Shown one piece after another: positions 31,901 to 41,379 of a DNA stretch of 64,000 nt. Under the pieces are notes generated by a model. The model made no database searches. It was not told the DNA's origin and was given only the letters and a program-made list of their open reading frames with translations. The stretch comes from Branchiostoma floridae. Lineage: Eukaryota > Chordata > Leptocardii > Amphioxiformes > Branchiostomatidae. Each line of letters starts with the position of its first letter. The first letter of the stretch is position 1. Location: positions 21,423,026-21,487,025 of the forward strand of contig NC_049980.1 in the NCBI RefSeq assembly GCF_000003815.2. The letters run 5' to 3'. The position numbers were made by a program, and so were the translations under genes.

Positions 31901-33425
31901 CTAAGTGAATGCGCATGGCTTTTGTCATCGTACGTTTTACTGACAACCCATCAAAAACAATTTAAGATCTTGTTAACAACCATATAACTGTGATTTAAGC
32001 TGTGCAGACATATGTTTCCTTTAACGGCAGCATTCCGAACTTTACTTTGACAGCGCGCGAAAGTTTTGGCAGGTTTGGACTTGCGTTTCAGTGGAACGTT
32101 CTAACACAAAAAAGGGGGTCCAAACTCCGATAAGTTAACAACCAATCCATCTCTGCATATCTTTAAGCATCCTATGCATGCAAAATAACACTAAGCTTCT
32201 GCAATACTATTTTTTGCCACAAATATATGCAATATTTTGAATTATGATGCATATTTAAATACGTTTACTTACAAGGATTACCTCTCACGGTGAAACCAAC
32301 CTGTCGCCAAAAAGAAAAATGGCGGCACTTTGTTTACGTCTGCCTGCGATTACACTTTTTCACTTTCGGCTTCTGTATTTCCTGCTTCAACCTCGTTTTT
32401 AACAGCAGAAATGACTACAGGATTTCTTTAGTCGGTAGGGATCGATTTTCTTGAATGATTGGTACTCTACTGACGGGTTGACTAACTCCATCGTGTTGAG
32501 CATCGCTCGGCTTCCTTCATAGGTGATTGACAAAGATGGCGGGGTTGACAGGGCCGTGAACATGCGTCATAATTCAGCTCCGATTATCCAACTATAATTT
32601 TATAAAAGCAAAGACACGGCATAGCTGTGCTTATTTAGGAAGTTTTATAGATAGCATTCTCATCTGTGGTGGTATCTTTTCACATTTCGTATTTGACGAT
32701 GAATTATTTAATAGTTTCCCGGGCCATGTTCTCGATATGTTCGCTCGTCAGCATGCACGGAAGGCGTCAAACTTGTGTACTTTTTTCAATCGTTATCTGT
32801 TGGGGCTTACCAACTTGGACACATACTCTGACTTTTCAGTTATTTACAACAAGGTTTAGTCCATAACAAGTTGCACTTATTATGTGCAGACACTTATGCA
32901 TATCTCCGCAAAAATGATTTTAAAATCCTACCGGACTTTGGACCCCTACCGGACTTTGGACCCCTCCCGTTACAAATACACAAAAATACACAATGTACGG
33001 CACTAAATTAGCAGCCAGTCAATGGCGAACAATAGGTGTGAAATACTACTCACTCGTCCGTCACATACCCGAGTTTATTAGGTATTTTACCAATGAAATG
33101 ACATAAATTCGTGCTCACTACTTCATTCTAGCTTGATTTAAAATCTCTTCAATTTTGTTGGTAGACACAACACCCTCCCCCTTAAAATTCAGCCTCACAA
33201 CTGACCTTCTGAGTTTGACGTAAGTGATGGTACAACGGGTGGGTACAGTGGCTTCTTCTCTTGTTCTGTTTCCGCTGGAGGTTTAGCTTGAACACTTGTC
33301 ATGCATGCGCGTGCTAGGACATTGGGCGGCCAGCTGAAACTGCACGACTTGCCAACGACCAGGTACGGTCGCATGTTCTGAATGAGCGCCGCCATCTTGA
33401 AAACGACTGTCTCTGATGACGTCAT
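28992..33425 (-). CDS. MRPS30: Mitochondrial ribosomal protein MRPS30 (mL65), gap in gene
   Basis: Structural protein of the mitochondrial ribosome (large subunit, mL65; formerly S30/PDCD9). Exons: 33425-33206, 31604-31363, 31113-30850, 30615-30504, 29921 into the N gap, and 29509-28992. Phases 1,0,0,1 agree. The first exon begins with a basic, hydrophobic presequence (MAALIQNMRPYLVVGKSCSF) and ends YPPVVPSLTSN, matching YPPIVASMTAD in the vertebrate protein. Later parts match HCGHTQF, SQVVLTDGRFFTFGCYQLNT, NPRRNV, PLYDDIQDGQVIGFNDDVL. The missing stretch in 29576-29804 should encode roughly 20-25 residues (the part after GHTQF...DQ) and intron. Start is either ATG 33425 or the in-frame ATG ten codons on (MAAL), which suits a mitochondrial presequence better. 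The C-terminus runs about 90 residues beyond the human end and is basic. Confidence 0.92.
29576..29804. other. Assembly gap (229 N) inside MRPS30
   Basis: 229 N remove the end of coding exon 5 and part of the following intron. The odd length suggests a size-estimated gap rather than a fixed placeholder. Confidence 0.99.
30170..30260 (-). repeat. tRNA-like relic (possible SINE head)
   Basis: On the - strand GTAGTTGGTAATC resembles a pol III A box (D-arm) and CCGGCTTCAAGTCCCGGGAG resembles a B box (T-arm). They are about 59 nt apart, longer than in a normal tRNA, and no cloverleaf with matching acceptor ends could be folded by eye. It lies in an MRPS30 intron. Probably a tRNA-derived repeat fragment, not a gene. 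Confidence 0.25.
32105..32968. mobile_element. Putative TIR element in MRPS30 intron 1 (GGGGTCCAAA termini)
   Basis: The left end has GGGGTCCAAACTCCG near 32107; the right end has two tandem 19-bp copies of ctaccggactttggacccc (about 32928-32968), whose reverse complement gives GGGGTCCAAAGTCCG. The two termini match at 14 of 15 bases in inverted orientation, about 860 bp apart. No transposase frame is present. No clear target duplication was seen. Confidence 0.4.
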
Positions 33426-33623
33426 AGATTAGTAATCTTCAAGCAGATGTTGGGGTGAAAGATCTCTACAACCAAGAACGTCCTTGTCCCAAGCCACCTC
33501 CTTGCTTGTCCAGAGCCGTAACTATTAACATAAAGAAATTACCGCCATAGCCCCTATGTCAATCAATCAATAGGCTTTATCAAGGACATTACATTACACA
33601 ATTTGTTACATATAACAGAATAG

Positions 33624-33664
33624 GTTGAAGCAAGGAGCTTTTATCAAAGCTCCTTGGTTGAAGC
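33624..33664. mobile_element. Mini-hairpin insertion (AAGGAGC...GCTCCTT) with 8-bp direct repeats
   Basis: A perfect hairpin with 10-bp arms (AAGGAGCTTT / AAAGCTCCTT, loop TATC) plus a trailing G at 33632-33656. Exact direct repeats GTTGAAGC flank it at 33624-33631 and 33657-33664; the match extends one further G on both sides. Confidence 0.7.
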
Positions 33665-34236
33665 TCAGGCTAGTCTGTGAAACCCTTTAGTTAGTGGTGT
33701 GATAAACTCTACAGCTTTGCCGTCTGGGGCTGTAACTGGCCCATCTCTGTAGGGGGCCCGGGGACCAGCCGGATGCTGGGCGGGCTCAAGCTAGGTTGAA
33801 GCCAGGATTAAATTCAAGAGCCTCATAGTCATACACGCAACCGGCACCCTTCAGTTACCGTAGTGTACAGTTCAGGGCTCTAGCCAGCGTCCATTTTTCC
33901 GTCAATTGACGGAATTTGCGGCGTGTGACGGAAAAGTTTTAAAACCAATCCACCAAACCCGTTTTTCAAGGTCTCAGTCCCGTCTTTCTAACTTAATTTT
34001 CGCGGTTTTCGCGACAATGGGAATTGGCTGACGGAAAAAAAATTCGAGCTGGCTAGAGCCCTGGTACAGTTGTATATACATGTATGTAAACGACGACTAA
34101 CCGCAGTACTGCAACAACAAGAGCCCATGTGGCAAACTCAATTATCTATATAATAAAGCCTTATAAATACCATTATATCGAACCCACTAAGTCCTCTTTC
34201 ATGATCTTTTATGTACAGAGAAAGAAGAAGCTATTG

Positions 34237-34294
34237 ATTGCACCAAGGAGTTTTTCCTTGATTGCACCAAGGAGTTTGAAAAAGAACCTCCTTG
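34237..34294. mobile_element. Mini-hairpin pair sharing 8-bp direct repeats
   Basis: A 16-bp minimal hairpin (34245-34260, AAGGAGTTTTTCCTTG) is flanked by exact ATTGCACC repeats at 34237-34244 and 34261-34268. A second hairpin of the same family (34269-34294, AAGGAGTTT...AACCTCCTTG) follows directly after the second repeat. The second has no repeat on its right side, suggesting nested or sequential insertion at the same site. Confidence 0.6.
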
Positions 34295-34609
34295 AATGTA
34301 CGTGTAAGAACGTCCATCACTGAGAATAAGAACTTTGGCTGCAGTACTCTGAGGCAGCTGTATGTCAGCTGTAGCTTGTGTAAGATGTCTTTTTCAAAGT
34401 TTAAACCGACCTGCTGACTGCATTGCCTTTTCATCATACCAATGGTTGGAAAGAAGGGCCAAGATGTATCATGTACTAGTGCTCAGTTGTAAGAAAGTAT
34501 GTGGATGCTTCAGTGAAGCAGCCAAATGACTACTTTCTTACCAATCATAAAGTTTTTCAGAACGGCAGCGAATGTCAGCCAGCGGATATACACTAGTAGT
34601 ACACACTAG

Positions 34610-34670
34610 CTGGGAACAAGGAGGTTGAAAAAGGAGTCCTGGAATCTTTTTCAAACTCCTTGCTGGGAAC
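34610..34670. mobile_element. Mini-hairpin insertion, 45 bp, with 8-bp direct repeats
   Basis: Element 34618-34662 has 16-bp arms (AAGGAGGTTGAAAAAG / CTTTTTCAAACTCCTT, one mismatch). Exact CTGGGAAC repeats flank it at 34610-34617 and 34663-34670; a preceding G extends the match by one base. Confidence 0.7.
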
Positions 34671-34677
34671 AAACGGA

Positions 34678-34806
34678 AACTAATATTAGCCACCTTTGCG
34701 TACTCTCCAAGCAGAGGTTGAGTCGCGTAGATATAGGAGTAGTCGGAAAAATTACACCGGCGCTAGAGGAGCCTTCGGAAGTCTGCAAAGGTGGCTAATA
34801 TTAGTT
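34678..34806. mobile_element. 129-bp MITE with 22-bp perfect terminal inverted repeats
   Basis: The left end AACTAATATTAGCCACC (34678 on) and the right end GGTGGCTAATATTAGTT (to 34806) are part of a perfect 22-bp inverted repeat. Just inside the left end is CTCCAAGCAGAGGTT, also found at the termini of the larger foldbacks at 35.0 and 41.6 kb. No coding capacity. Confidence 0.7.
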
Positions 34807-35017
34807 AGCGGCGGCGTTTATTTTTGCGGGGTAGCGCTGATTCGCGATTTTCAACATTTGCTATAGGGTTCTCAATGCCGGGAAAGGGAGATCATGTGAT
34901 GTACCGCACGTATGGGGTGTGGTAAAAACTTTCTAGTAGCCTATGAATCGCGAATTAGCCGCCGCCAGAGTCCCCATGGCCAAGTCGACCAGGACCAGTA
35001 CACGCAGCCCCGGAGAC

Positions 35018-35428
35018 CAAACAACCTAATCTCCAAGCAGATTCCTCCGTGGCATGAGCCAGTAACATAAGCTGAAGAAGGAGTTTAGCCGGCAGAGGAG
35101 TAAAATTGGCCAATTTTACTCCTCTGTCGGCTAAACTCCTTCCCCAGCTTATGTACTNNNNNNNNNNNNNNNNNNNNNNNNNNNNNNNNNNNNNNNNNNN
35201 NNNNNNNNNNNNNNNNNNNNNNNNNNNNNNNNNNNNNNNNNNNNNNNNNNNNNNNNNACGCTTCAGAAAAGCAAGATCTTGCACTTGGGAGCGGAATGGG
35301 AAGTCCAGAAATAGCCCATCGGACCGTAAAAAGTCTCCAAAATCAAGAAGCTGTTGTCTAAACTCCTTCCCCAGCTTATGTTACTGGCTCATGCCACGGA
35401 GGAGTCTGCTTGGAGATTACAAACAACC
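35018..35428. mobile_element. Foldback element with 9-bp target duplication, containing an assembly gap
   Basis: The element (35027-35419) begins TAATCTCCAAGCAG and ends CTGCTTGGAGATTA; the outer arms match over about 60 bp, including cctccgtggcatgagccagt on the left and its complement on the right. Exact 9-bp direct repeats CAAACAACC flank it at 35018-35026 and 35420-35428. A second, inner palindrome is centred on aaaattggccaatttt near 35110. The 100-N gap (35158-35257) lies within the hairpin. Confidence 0.8.
35158..35257. other. Assembly gap (100 N) inside a foldback element
   Basis: A fixed 100-N placeholder. The arm sequence taaactccttccccagc occurs on both sides (about 35128 and 35356), so the gap probably reflects a hairpin that was hard to sequence or misassembled. 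Confidence 0.99.
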
Positions 35429-36328
35429 CTGAGTAGCATACTGTTGAAGTATTTCCGCCGTTAGGGTTCTCTATTGGACTATGTCAGCTGTAAACGCATT
35501 TCATGGTTACATGTTAGCCTCCACCAGGCATTCCTACAGGGATACGGGGATCGTAGAATTCGGGGGAAAATAGGGAAATTGGCCAGGGGAGTCAGTCATC
35601 GACAGTACGGTAGAGACTAGTTACAGGTAAAGGCGGCGAAACTGTGTGAAATTGTTGAATGTTGTTCAGACCACATTGCAGTAGACTGGTCTATTGGGTC
35701 TTAGGTATCGAATTCCTTTCAACTGTAAAATATGATCGTTTCCACATTACTTATTTCACGTATCTAGACGCAGATCCAAAGAAAAATGCAATGTAGAGTT
35801 ATTCAGAAAGGATTAAAAACTCCATCCAGTATATGTCAAACCATATTTGGTAACTTTTAACGCTGACTAGTAAAAAAACGACTCGTCATTTTAAGTGGAA
35901 CTGTTATGATATTCTGTTGCCAGCTCCAAATATTTTCTGAATTTCAGAAATTACCAGAGACGAAACATCCGTACAGGTATCATTTACTAGTAATCAGTCT
36001 CGTGGGTGTCCGCATACTGTCGTCATGATACCCACTCATCAGTAAATGTAATTACGATTATGACACTGAAATATTCATGCATTACAATACCCACTGGACT
36101 TATGACAACGACGATACATATCACTTCCTGGGACAAAATTGCAGTGATCTGCCGCCTGCCGGTTTGACCGACACCTGTTGCCGCCATCTCTTGGGAGACA
36201 CCTCCATGATTTAGAGCGGCTGACTTTTGATCATCGCAATCTTTATTGGCTCGAATAAACCGTTCATGCAAAACTGTAGAAGTTCAAAACTTGAAGCAAA
36301 GTCCGCCAAGCTAGTCCTTACCGATGCC

Positions 36329-37367
36329 ATGACAGAGGCAGGGTCTGGCGGAGCAGTATCGACTTGGGATAAACAATACTGCGTCCAAAAACGCGTCGAG
36401 ATGAGGAAGTTAGATGAAGCTATGCACAACCTGAAGAGAGAGGAAACGGTGTTCCTGACTTCCCATGACTACAGGGTACGCCAGGTACAGCGACGAATGG
36501 AGATTCTAAGGGACAAAAGGAACAAAATCATCCAAGAACGAATGGTGGGGGTAGAGACGAATGTTTTCACTCTCAACAGTCTGGCAGAGTTGTCCCGTTC
36601 CGCGCATGACGGTCAGATGAGACGTAGAGCAAGGGACACATTACTTCAGACCGAGGAGGAGCTTAAGAAGGTACGGGCCATTCATTTTTTCACTGCACTA
36701 AATTGATCTTAAAATACAAATTCAAAGATGCCAATTCATAGTAATGCATATACTAGTAACCAAATGGTCACTCAGCATGATAGTCATCTTGACTTGACAA
36801 AATGTTGACAGGATGCATGAATCTCTACTTGACTACTAGGTCTCGTGGAGAACGCCCCCGCCTACCCCGTACAGTAGTTCAGACGAGGATTCGGACTCAG
36901 AGGACACCGAGAACACCCAGCGGATGGGAATTACACGAACGAATCGCTTAGCAGGACACTACTCTGGTGTTTCTGGATTCAGAGCCCTGCCGTTCATGGG
37001 TTTGAAGCAAACTGACGGCGCCACTAGTCCAGGCAGACATTCAAGAGGTTGTCTGCAGCATGGGGATACCACAGGGGCTACCCGAGATCGTGGGTCAACG
37101 TTTCTACCAACTATAACACGAAAACACACGAATAGCGGATCTAGGGACATGAATCACAACAGACTAGCTATCTCAGGACATGGTTATAAAAAAGGGTTTT
37201 CTGTGGGCACCAACAAAAGCAGACTACCAGATGACCGGATCCACACAAACAGCCTCTCCTCCTCCCCTGCACTGCCACGGAATTCCAAGAGGACTACAAA
37301 CTTCCCTGCACTTTTCAGGGCCCTAGCAAGTGGCAATGCAAGGACAGGGTCTTCATTCAGTTGCTAA
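36329..37367 (+). CDS. Unrecognised coiled-coil protein, 2 coding exons
   Basis: Exons 36329-36670 and 36840-37367 join in phase 0 to a 289-aa protein. I do not recognise the family with confidence. Residues about 10-110 are charged and heptad-like with no Pro (KRVEMRKLDEAMHNLKREE, RVRQVQRRMEILRDKRNKI, RRRARDTLLQTEEELKK), predicting a coiled coil. Exon 2 opens with WRTPPPTPYSSSDEDSDSED, a Pro-rich then acidic Ser-rich patch that could be a CK2-type phosphorylation region, followed by a basic, disordered Ser/Thr/Arg-rich tail. There is no signal peptide or TM segment. A weak likeness to vertebrate CCDC190 in the N-terminal coiled coil is possible. ATG 36329 is chosen because upstream frame is continuous with non-coding sequence; an ATG at 36324 opens a two-codon uORF whose stop overlaps this start (ATGCCATGA). 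AATAAA at 37771-37776 may be the poly(A) signal. Confidence 0.7.
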
Positions 37368-39319
37368 AAAATTATACTTTCAAGCGTATGTACAATTAAG
37401 GTTTTTGTCAAGCAGCATATCAAATATCAAAGATGATAACATTGTGTCCAAATCCACTATATATCACAGTCGAATGGCGCTACCCTGTGTTGTTTAATGT
37501 GGCAACGAAGCTCCCTTTTCTCCGTTAAATCCAGTTTTCTGAGGTAATGTATAACATGAATGGGACAATACCAGTTGAACATACTTAGTCTGATATTTAA
37601 CAAGTCTAATCCCACTTGGAGAGGGTTAAGGCAAAGCTAAAATCTGCAAGAGGTTTAACTTTTCCTAGCTGAGCTTGTACCTTTTACAAACCTTCCTGCT
37701 TTGACCAATAATGTGTTTTTTTTATGATTCCACACAGAGTTCTAGATTTAAGTAAAAATTGAGGAAAGAAAATAAAAAGGTTCTTGAAAATGATTCTGGC
37801 TACTGTTACTTGTCTGTCTAGATTCTATACATGATAAAGATTTACACTATCATTAAGAATTAGCATAATTCATATACTGATTGCCTGTTAATTACTTTGT
37901 TTGTAATCAATGGTAAGAACAGACCTGTGATAACAAAACAACTCTACACCAGGATCAGGGTAAACTTGTCTTGACTCTATGAAAAAAAAATCCTAGTCAC
38001 ACATGTGAATAATGTGGATTAGGCTTGCCATAACTAAAAATGGACTGAAAATAACCTCACCTGAGTGAATACCTCATTAAATAGCACAGCTATAAACACT
38101 CCTTTTCTCTGCTTATTTCTAGGGTCATACAGTATACAAAGAAAACCTTACCCAATAGTTATATTCTTATCATAACCTCAGTGAAAAAATTGACATTTAT
38201 GTCCTCTTCTGAGATACCTACGAATCCTTCAAGGAAATACTGGATGCTTGTAAGGGCGTTATATATAAGGTCGCAGTGAGATCGCAGTGTGATCACCGTC
38301 TAGTGGAATGGGGCTTTCACGCCAAGCAAACATGTCAGCCAAGATGTAATGTCCTTGATGCTTGGTGTGAAAACTTCACTAGCTACTGTATACTGGCTAC
38401 ATGATGTGTACAAGGGGCATTCCATAAGTTTTGATATATTTTGGGACAGACAGTTTTAACCATCCTAGATTATTGGAATCTTAGTACAGCATTTCTGTAT
38501 AAACCTAAAAAGGTACCCCAATTTCGATAAAAGTGGGGAAGTCTTTCCCTAAGGGCAAACCTAAAAATCATCTGTTCACAAATGGGGTATAGTTTGTAAA
38601 GAAAAATAAACAGTCTTACTTTAAAGTAAAGGACATAATGATAACTGGAATGCCACAATCAACGATCAGAATGAGAGGCAAACATGGTATTTACCACATG
38701 ATATACCATGCCAGAGGAAAGAAAAAGAACAGGCCAGTAAGATATGTTTTCCTTTGGAAATATAATAATGAGACTAAAATCATGCAATTGGGTATGTATG
38801 ACCTATGTTTAACAACTGACCACTGCAGGTAGTTGTTACTCTAAATTGTTAGAAAACACTGTCAGCAAAGATCAGTCAAGACTTGTGGACCAATATAACT
38901 GGTTTATTACTTCGAAGTAGAATGAATAGAGCTGGCATCCATTATATCATGTCCACATCTAAACCTTCCAAGAAGCACAAATTCAAACATCGGAATCATT
39001 GTAACATGTGTCCAGCTGACATCTCAAAGTTATGAAATCAGCAATAAGAGTATCATCTCAGCAGCTCTGGAAAGGTCTCATCTTGTTCACTCATCTGTGG
39101 AGGCAGAAATAAAAATCTTGTCAGTGCACATGTATGGTCCACTAATCTTTACCTGCTTCTCAAAAGTTTTGGAATAAATAAGGTCACAAAGAATTGAAAC
39201 ATTGTAAGTTTCATCCCTTCTTATTCCTGATTTTAAGCACTTTATCAGTATCACAGATAATGAGATTGAAGCATAAAATCATGAAGCATGTAACATTACA
39301 GTATGGGCAAGGTGCCTCT

Positions 39320-40150
39320 CCAGCTGTGGCGACTGTTGCAGGCATTCTTTTGCCTGCATTCTTGAACACACCATGCCCAACAGTCACAAACCTCTCCATC
39401 AGTGCAAAAACAACGGCCATCCGTAACCCTTCATGCTGGACAGGTGCCCTAATCTTGGGTTGTCCCTGACTTCCCTATAATCCTAGCTAAGATTCTGGAC
39501 TGAGTTTCCAGGTAAGTAGAGTTCTTTGGTTAGGTGGTAGTAACACTCCACTTGGAACTGCTCCTCTTGACCGCCTATTTGACTCTTTACAAGCTTACTG
39601 TTATGACGGGTCTGTGCAGACTGCCCAGTGATCTATAATTGTACATTACCGGGTGATCATCCATGTATTTATCAAGTCTTGCCTTGAAGCTGTTTACTGT
39701 AGACGCTGTAACTACTTCTTCAGGTAATCCATTCCACAAGGGTATGACTCTGTTACTAAAAAAGGGATTTTCTTTTGTTGCTGTTTGTTCTTGACCTTAC
39801 TACACCTTACTTATACTCTTGGATTCTCTTTTCTCTATATCTCTGTATACACAGTACAGTGTCATATAACCAGGTACACTATATACCATGTAGTAGTAGA
39901 TGATCTCATGATTATGGGCATGAGCAGAGGAGATCTCACAGACCAAGGAGATGCATGGAGATCAATCATAGTGGCATTGTGACAAGGTATTGCGGGCACA
40001 AGTCAATTTTTTTCAGGAGTGTAGGAAAGTCAGGGACACCCAGACAACAGTTGTGGTGGTTCACAATCACAGAGTACTGTTATAGCAAGTTTTGTGCAGG
40101 GTATGTTCAAAACTAAGTAAAAGAGCCCCTGCAACAGTCACAACCGCAAG
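39320..40150. mobile_element. Foldback-like element with about 150-bp diverged inverted arms
   Basis: The left arm (about 39324-39475: gactgttgcagg, cttgaacacacc, ttgtccctgacttccct) recurs in reverse complement at about 40015-40150 (gactgttgcagg, ttgaacatacc, tgtccctgactttcct). The arms are imperfect with indels. The interior carries the LINE tail at 39600-39785. Boundaries are approximate and no target duplication was found. Confidence 0.5.
39600..39785 (-). mobile_element. LINE 3' ORF tail (CR1-like), fragment
   Basis: On the - strand one frame reads NPFFSNRVIPLWNGLPEEVV then ASTVNSFKARLDKYM. This is the characteristic C-terminus (F-S-x-R-V-x-x-L-W-N-x-L-P-x-x-V-V) downstream of the reverse transcriptase in CR1-type LINEs. 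Only this tail is present, flanked by the inverted arms. Confidence 0.75.
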
Positions 40151-40222
40151 AAAATCTCCATACCCTACATTGATTAAGCATAATATCTTACCTCAACACT
40201 CATGGAGGCTGTCTACAGGATG

Positions 40223-41077
40223 TTATTCGTCCTTTTGGATGAACTTTCCCCTGATGTATGGCACATACTGCCACACAGCCTTCCAGTCTGAGGCCCACAC
40301 CACTACTACGGCTCCCAGTCCTCCCCACACTGCGGCTGTGCTTTTCCTGGAGCATGGGAGAAATTAATGTAAGCAACTTCCTTCCAGTTAATCTCACCTT
40401 AGCTGACGTTTCGATGCTTGTCAGACATCTTCCTCAGAGCTTCTAACTGGAATTCTATTTCTCGCAATATGTAGCCGATGAAGGTGGCGCTTTTGCAGCG
40501 AGAACACATGACAGGCACATTCTTTGGATTAAAGATGCAGCCGGATAAGGAAGTCAAGCCCATTGATGAACCGAGACGAGGGGAGGGGGGGGGGGGGGTA
40601 CAAACTTAGCCACCTTTGGGATAGTGTTCTCATCGCAAAAGCGCCACCTACATCGGCTACACATAGCAGCAAGAAGCAGAACTCCAATTATAAGCTCTGA
40701 GGAAGATGTGAGATTAGGTGAGACTAACTGGTTGTGCAAAAGAAAACTCCTACGTCGAATGTAAGCAAATTATGGTGTAATAACTGTAAACCTACCACCG
40801 AATAACTCTACTGGAAAAGTTTTTAGTTCATTTGGCCAACTTCTACATTTTTTCAGTAAGACATGGGACTCTGATAGAGACTAAAAGGATATGTACATGA
40901 TGATAGAATCGAAAAATATGTACCGCCCCCCTCCCCCTAAAACGATGACTTCGAGAAGGTCATTGTCGACACGGTCCGCCATACTCACCAGTTATTGGCC
41001 AGCTCCCGATATTTGTCTCCTGTGAACACCTTTAACGTGTGGTTCTTCTGTAGCAATTGTCTTACCAAGGTACTCAT
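40223..41077 (-). CDS. UQCR11: Cytochrome b-c1 complex subunit 10 (6.4-kDa subunit), 2 coding exons
   Basis: Small single-pass subunit of respiratory complex III in the mitochondrial inner membrane. Exons 41077-40989 and 40346-40223 join in phase 2 (the Trp codon is split) to 70 aa. The sequence has KYRELANNW, then the TM helix AAVWGGLGAVVVVWASDW, then the tail WQYVPYIRGKFIQKDE. These align with the vertebrate YRELVKNW...GLVWATDW...WVPYINGKFKKD pattern. The protein is slightly longer than the 56 aa I recall for human because of an N-terminal extension (MSTLVRQLLQKNHTLKVFTG), which could be basic enough to help import. Neither exon is long enough to stand out as an open frame. Donor gtgagt and acceptor ctccag are canonical. 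It is divergent from NR2C2AP, with 302 bp between start codons. Confidence 0.92.
40384..40731. mobile_element. Foldback element in the UQCR11 intron
   Basis: The ends CCAGTTAATCTCACCTTA and (reverse complement of the right end) CCAGTTAGTCTCACCTAA pair, and the arms stay similar over about 100 bp (acatcttcctcagagctt, tgtagccgatg, ggtggcgcttttgc), with substitutions and small indels. A G-rich run (40574-40598) lies between the arms. No coding sequence; no clear target duplication. Confidence 0.65.
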
Positions 41078-41379
41078 CTTCAGGGATAATTTAGGTGTAT
41101 TCTAACGGCGAAGAACAGCGGAGCTGAGTCGACCTGGGTGACCACCAGACGTGACACTAACTGCGCATGTGTCAGTTGGACTACTCCATTCTTTTCGAGG
41201 TGAAAATTTTGATCTAATATCTCTCGTAATTTTCCCAAATATCCAAACTCGTGTTGATTATGTTAAGAAGATTTTAGGTACCTTAATATTATCAAATATA
41301 ATATTAAAACTTGTACTTGTGATTACTCAATTGTTTTGATAAAAGTCTATCCCATATCAGAGTGGACTATGCCACAATT
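41078..41379. promoter_or_regulatory. Compact bidirectional promoter between UQCR11 and NR2C2AP
   Basis: Only 302 bp separate the two divergent start codons, so the core promoters and both 5' UTRs must share this stretch. No TATA box is placed obviously for either gene. An upstream ATG at 41369 opens a short frame that overlaps the NR2C2AP start at 41380. Confidence 0.6.

Larger units (their letters stand above)
33426..36328. other. Intergenic region rich in hairpin and foldback elements
   Basis: Lies between the divergent starts of MRPS30 (-) and the coiled-coil gene (+). It contains at least three mini-hairpins, a short 129-bp TIR element and a large foldback with an assembly gap, each listed separately. 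The part 33660-34080 also holds a self-similar gacggaa stretch (33894-34035) but no recognised family. No host exon is seen. Confidence 0.6.
37368..40222. other. Tail-to-tail intergenic region with repeat remnants
   Basis: Between the coiled-coil gene (+) and UQCR11 (-). No host exon is seen. It holds a long inverted-repeat element with a LINE tail inside (39320-40150, listed separately) and a short direct repeat of gatcgcagtg near 38271-38300. Otherwise AT-rich. Confidence 0.5.

Noticed and set aside
36023-36271. Minus-strand frame beginning MAATGVGQTGRRQ, divergent from the coiled-coil gene
   Set aside because: A plausible start context (gagATGGCGG) but no supporting downstream exon or family match; it could be promoter-proximal sequence only.
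39062-39101. Minus-strand MSEQDETFPELLR peptide after a cag acceptor
   Set aside because: Too short, and no upstream exon could be linked; UQCR11 already has its own stop at 40223.
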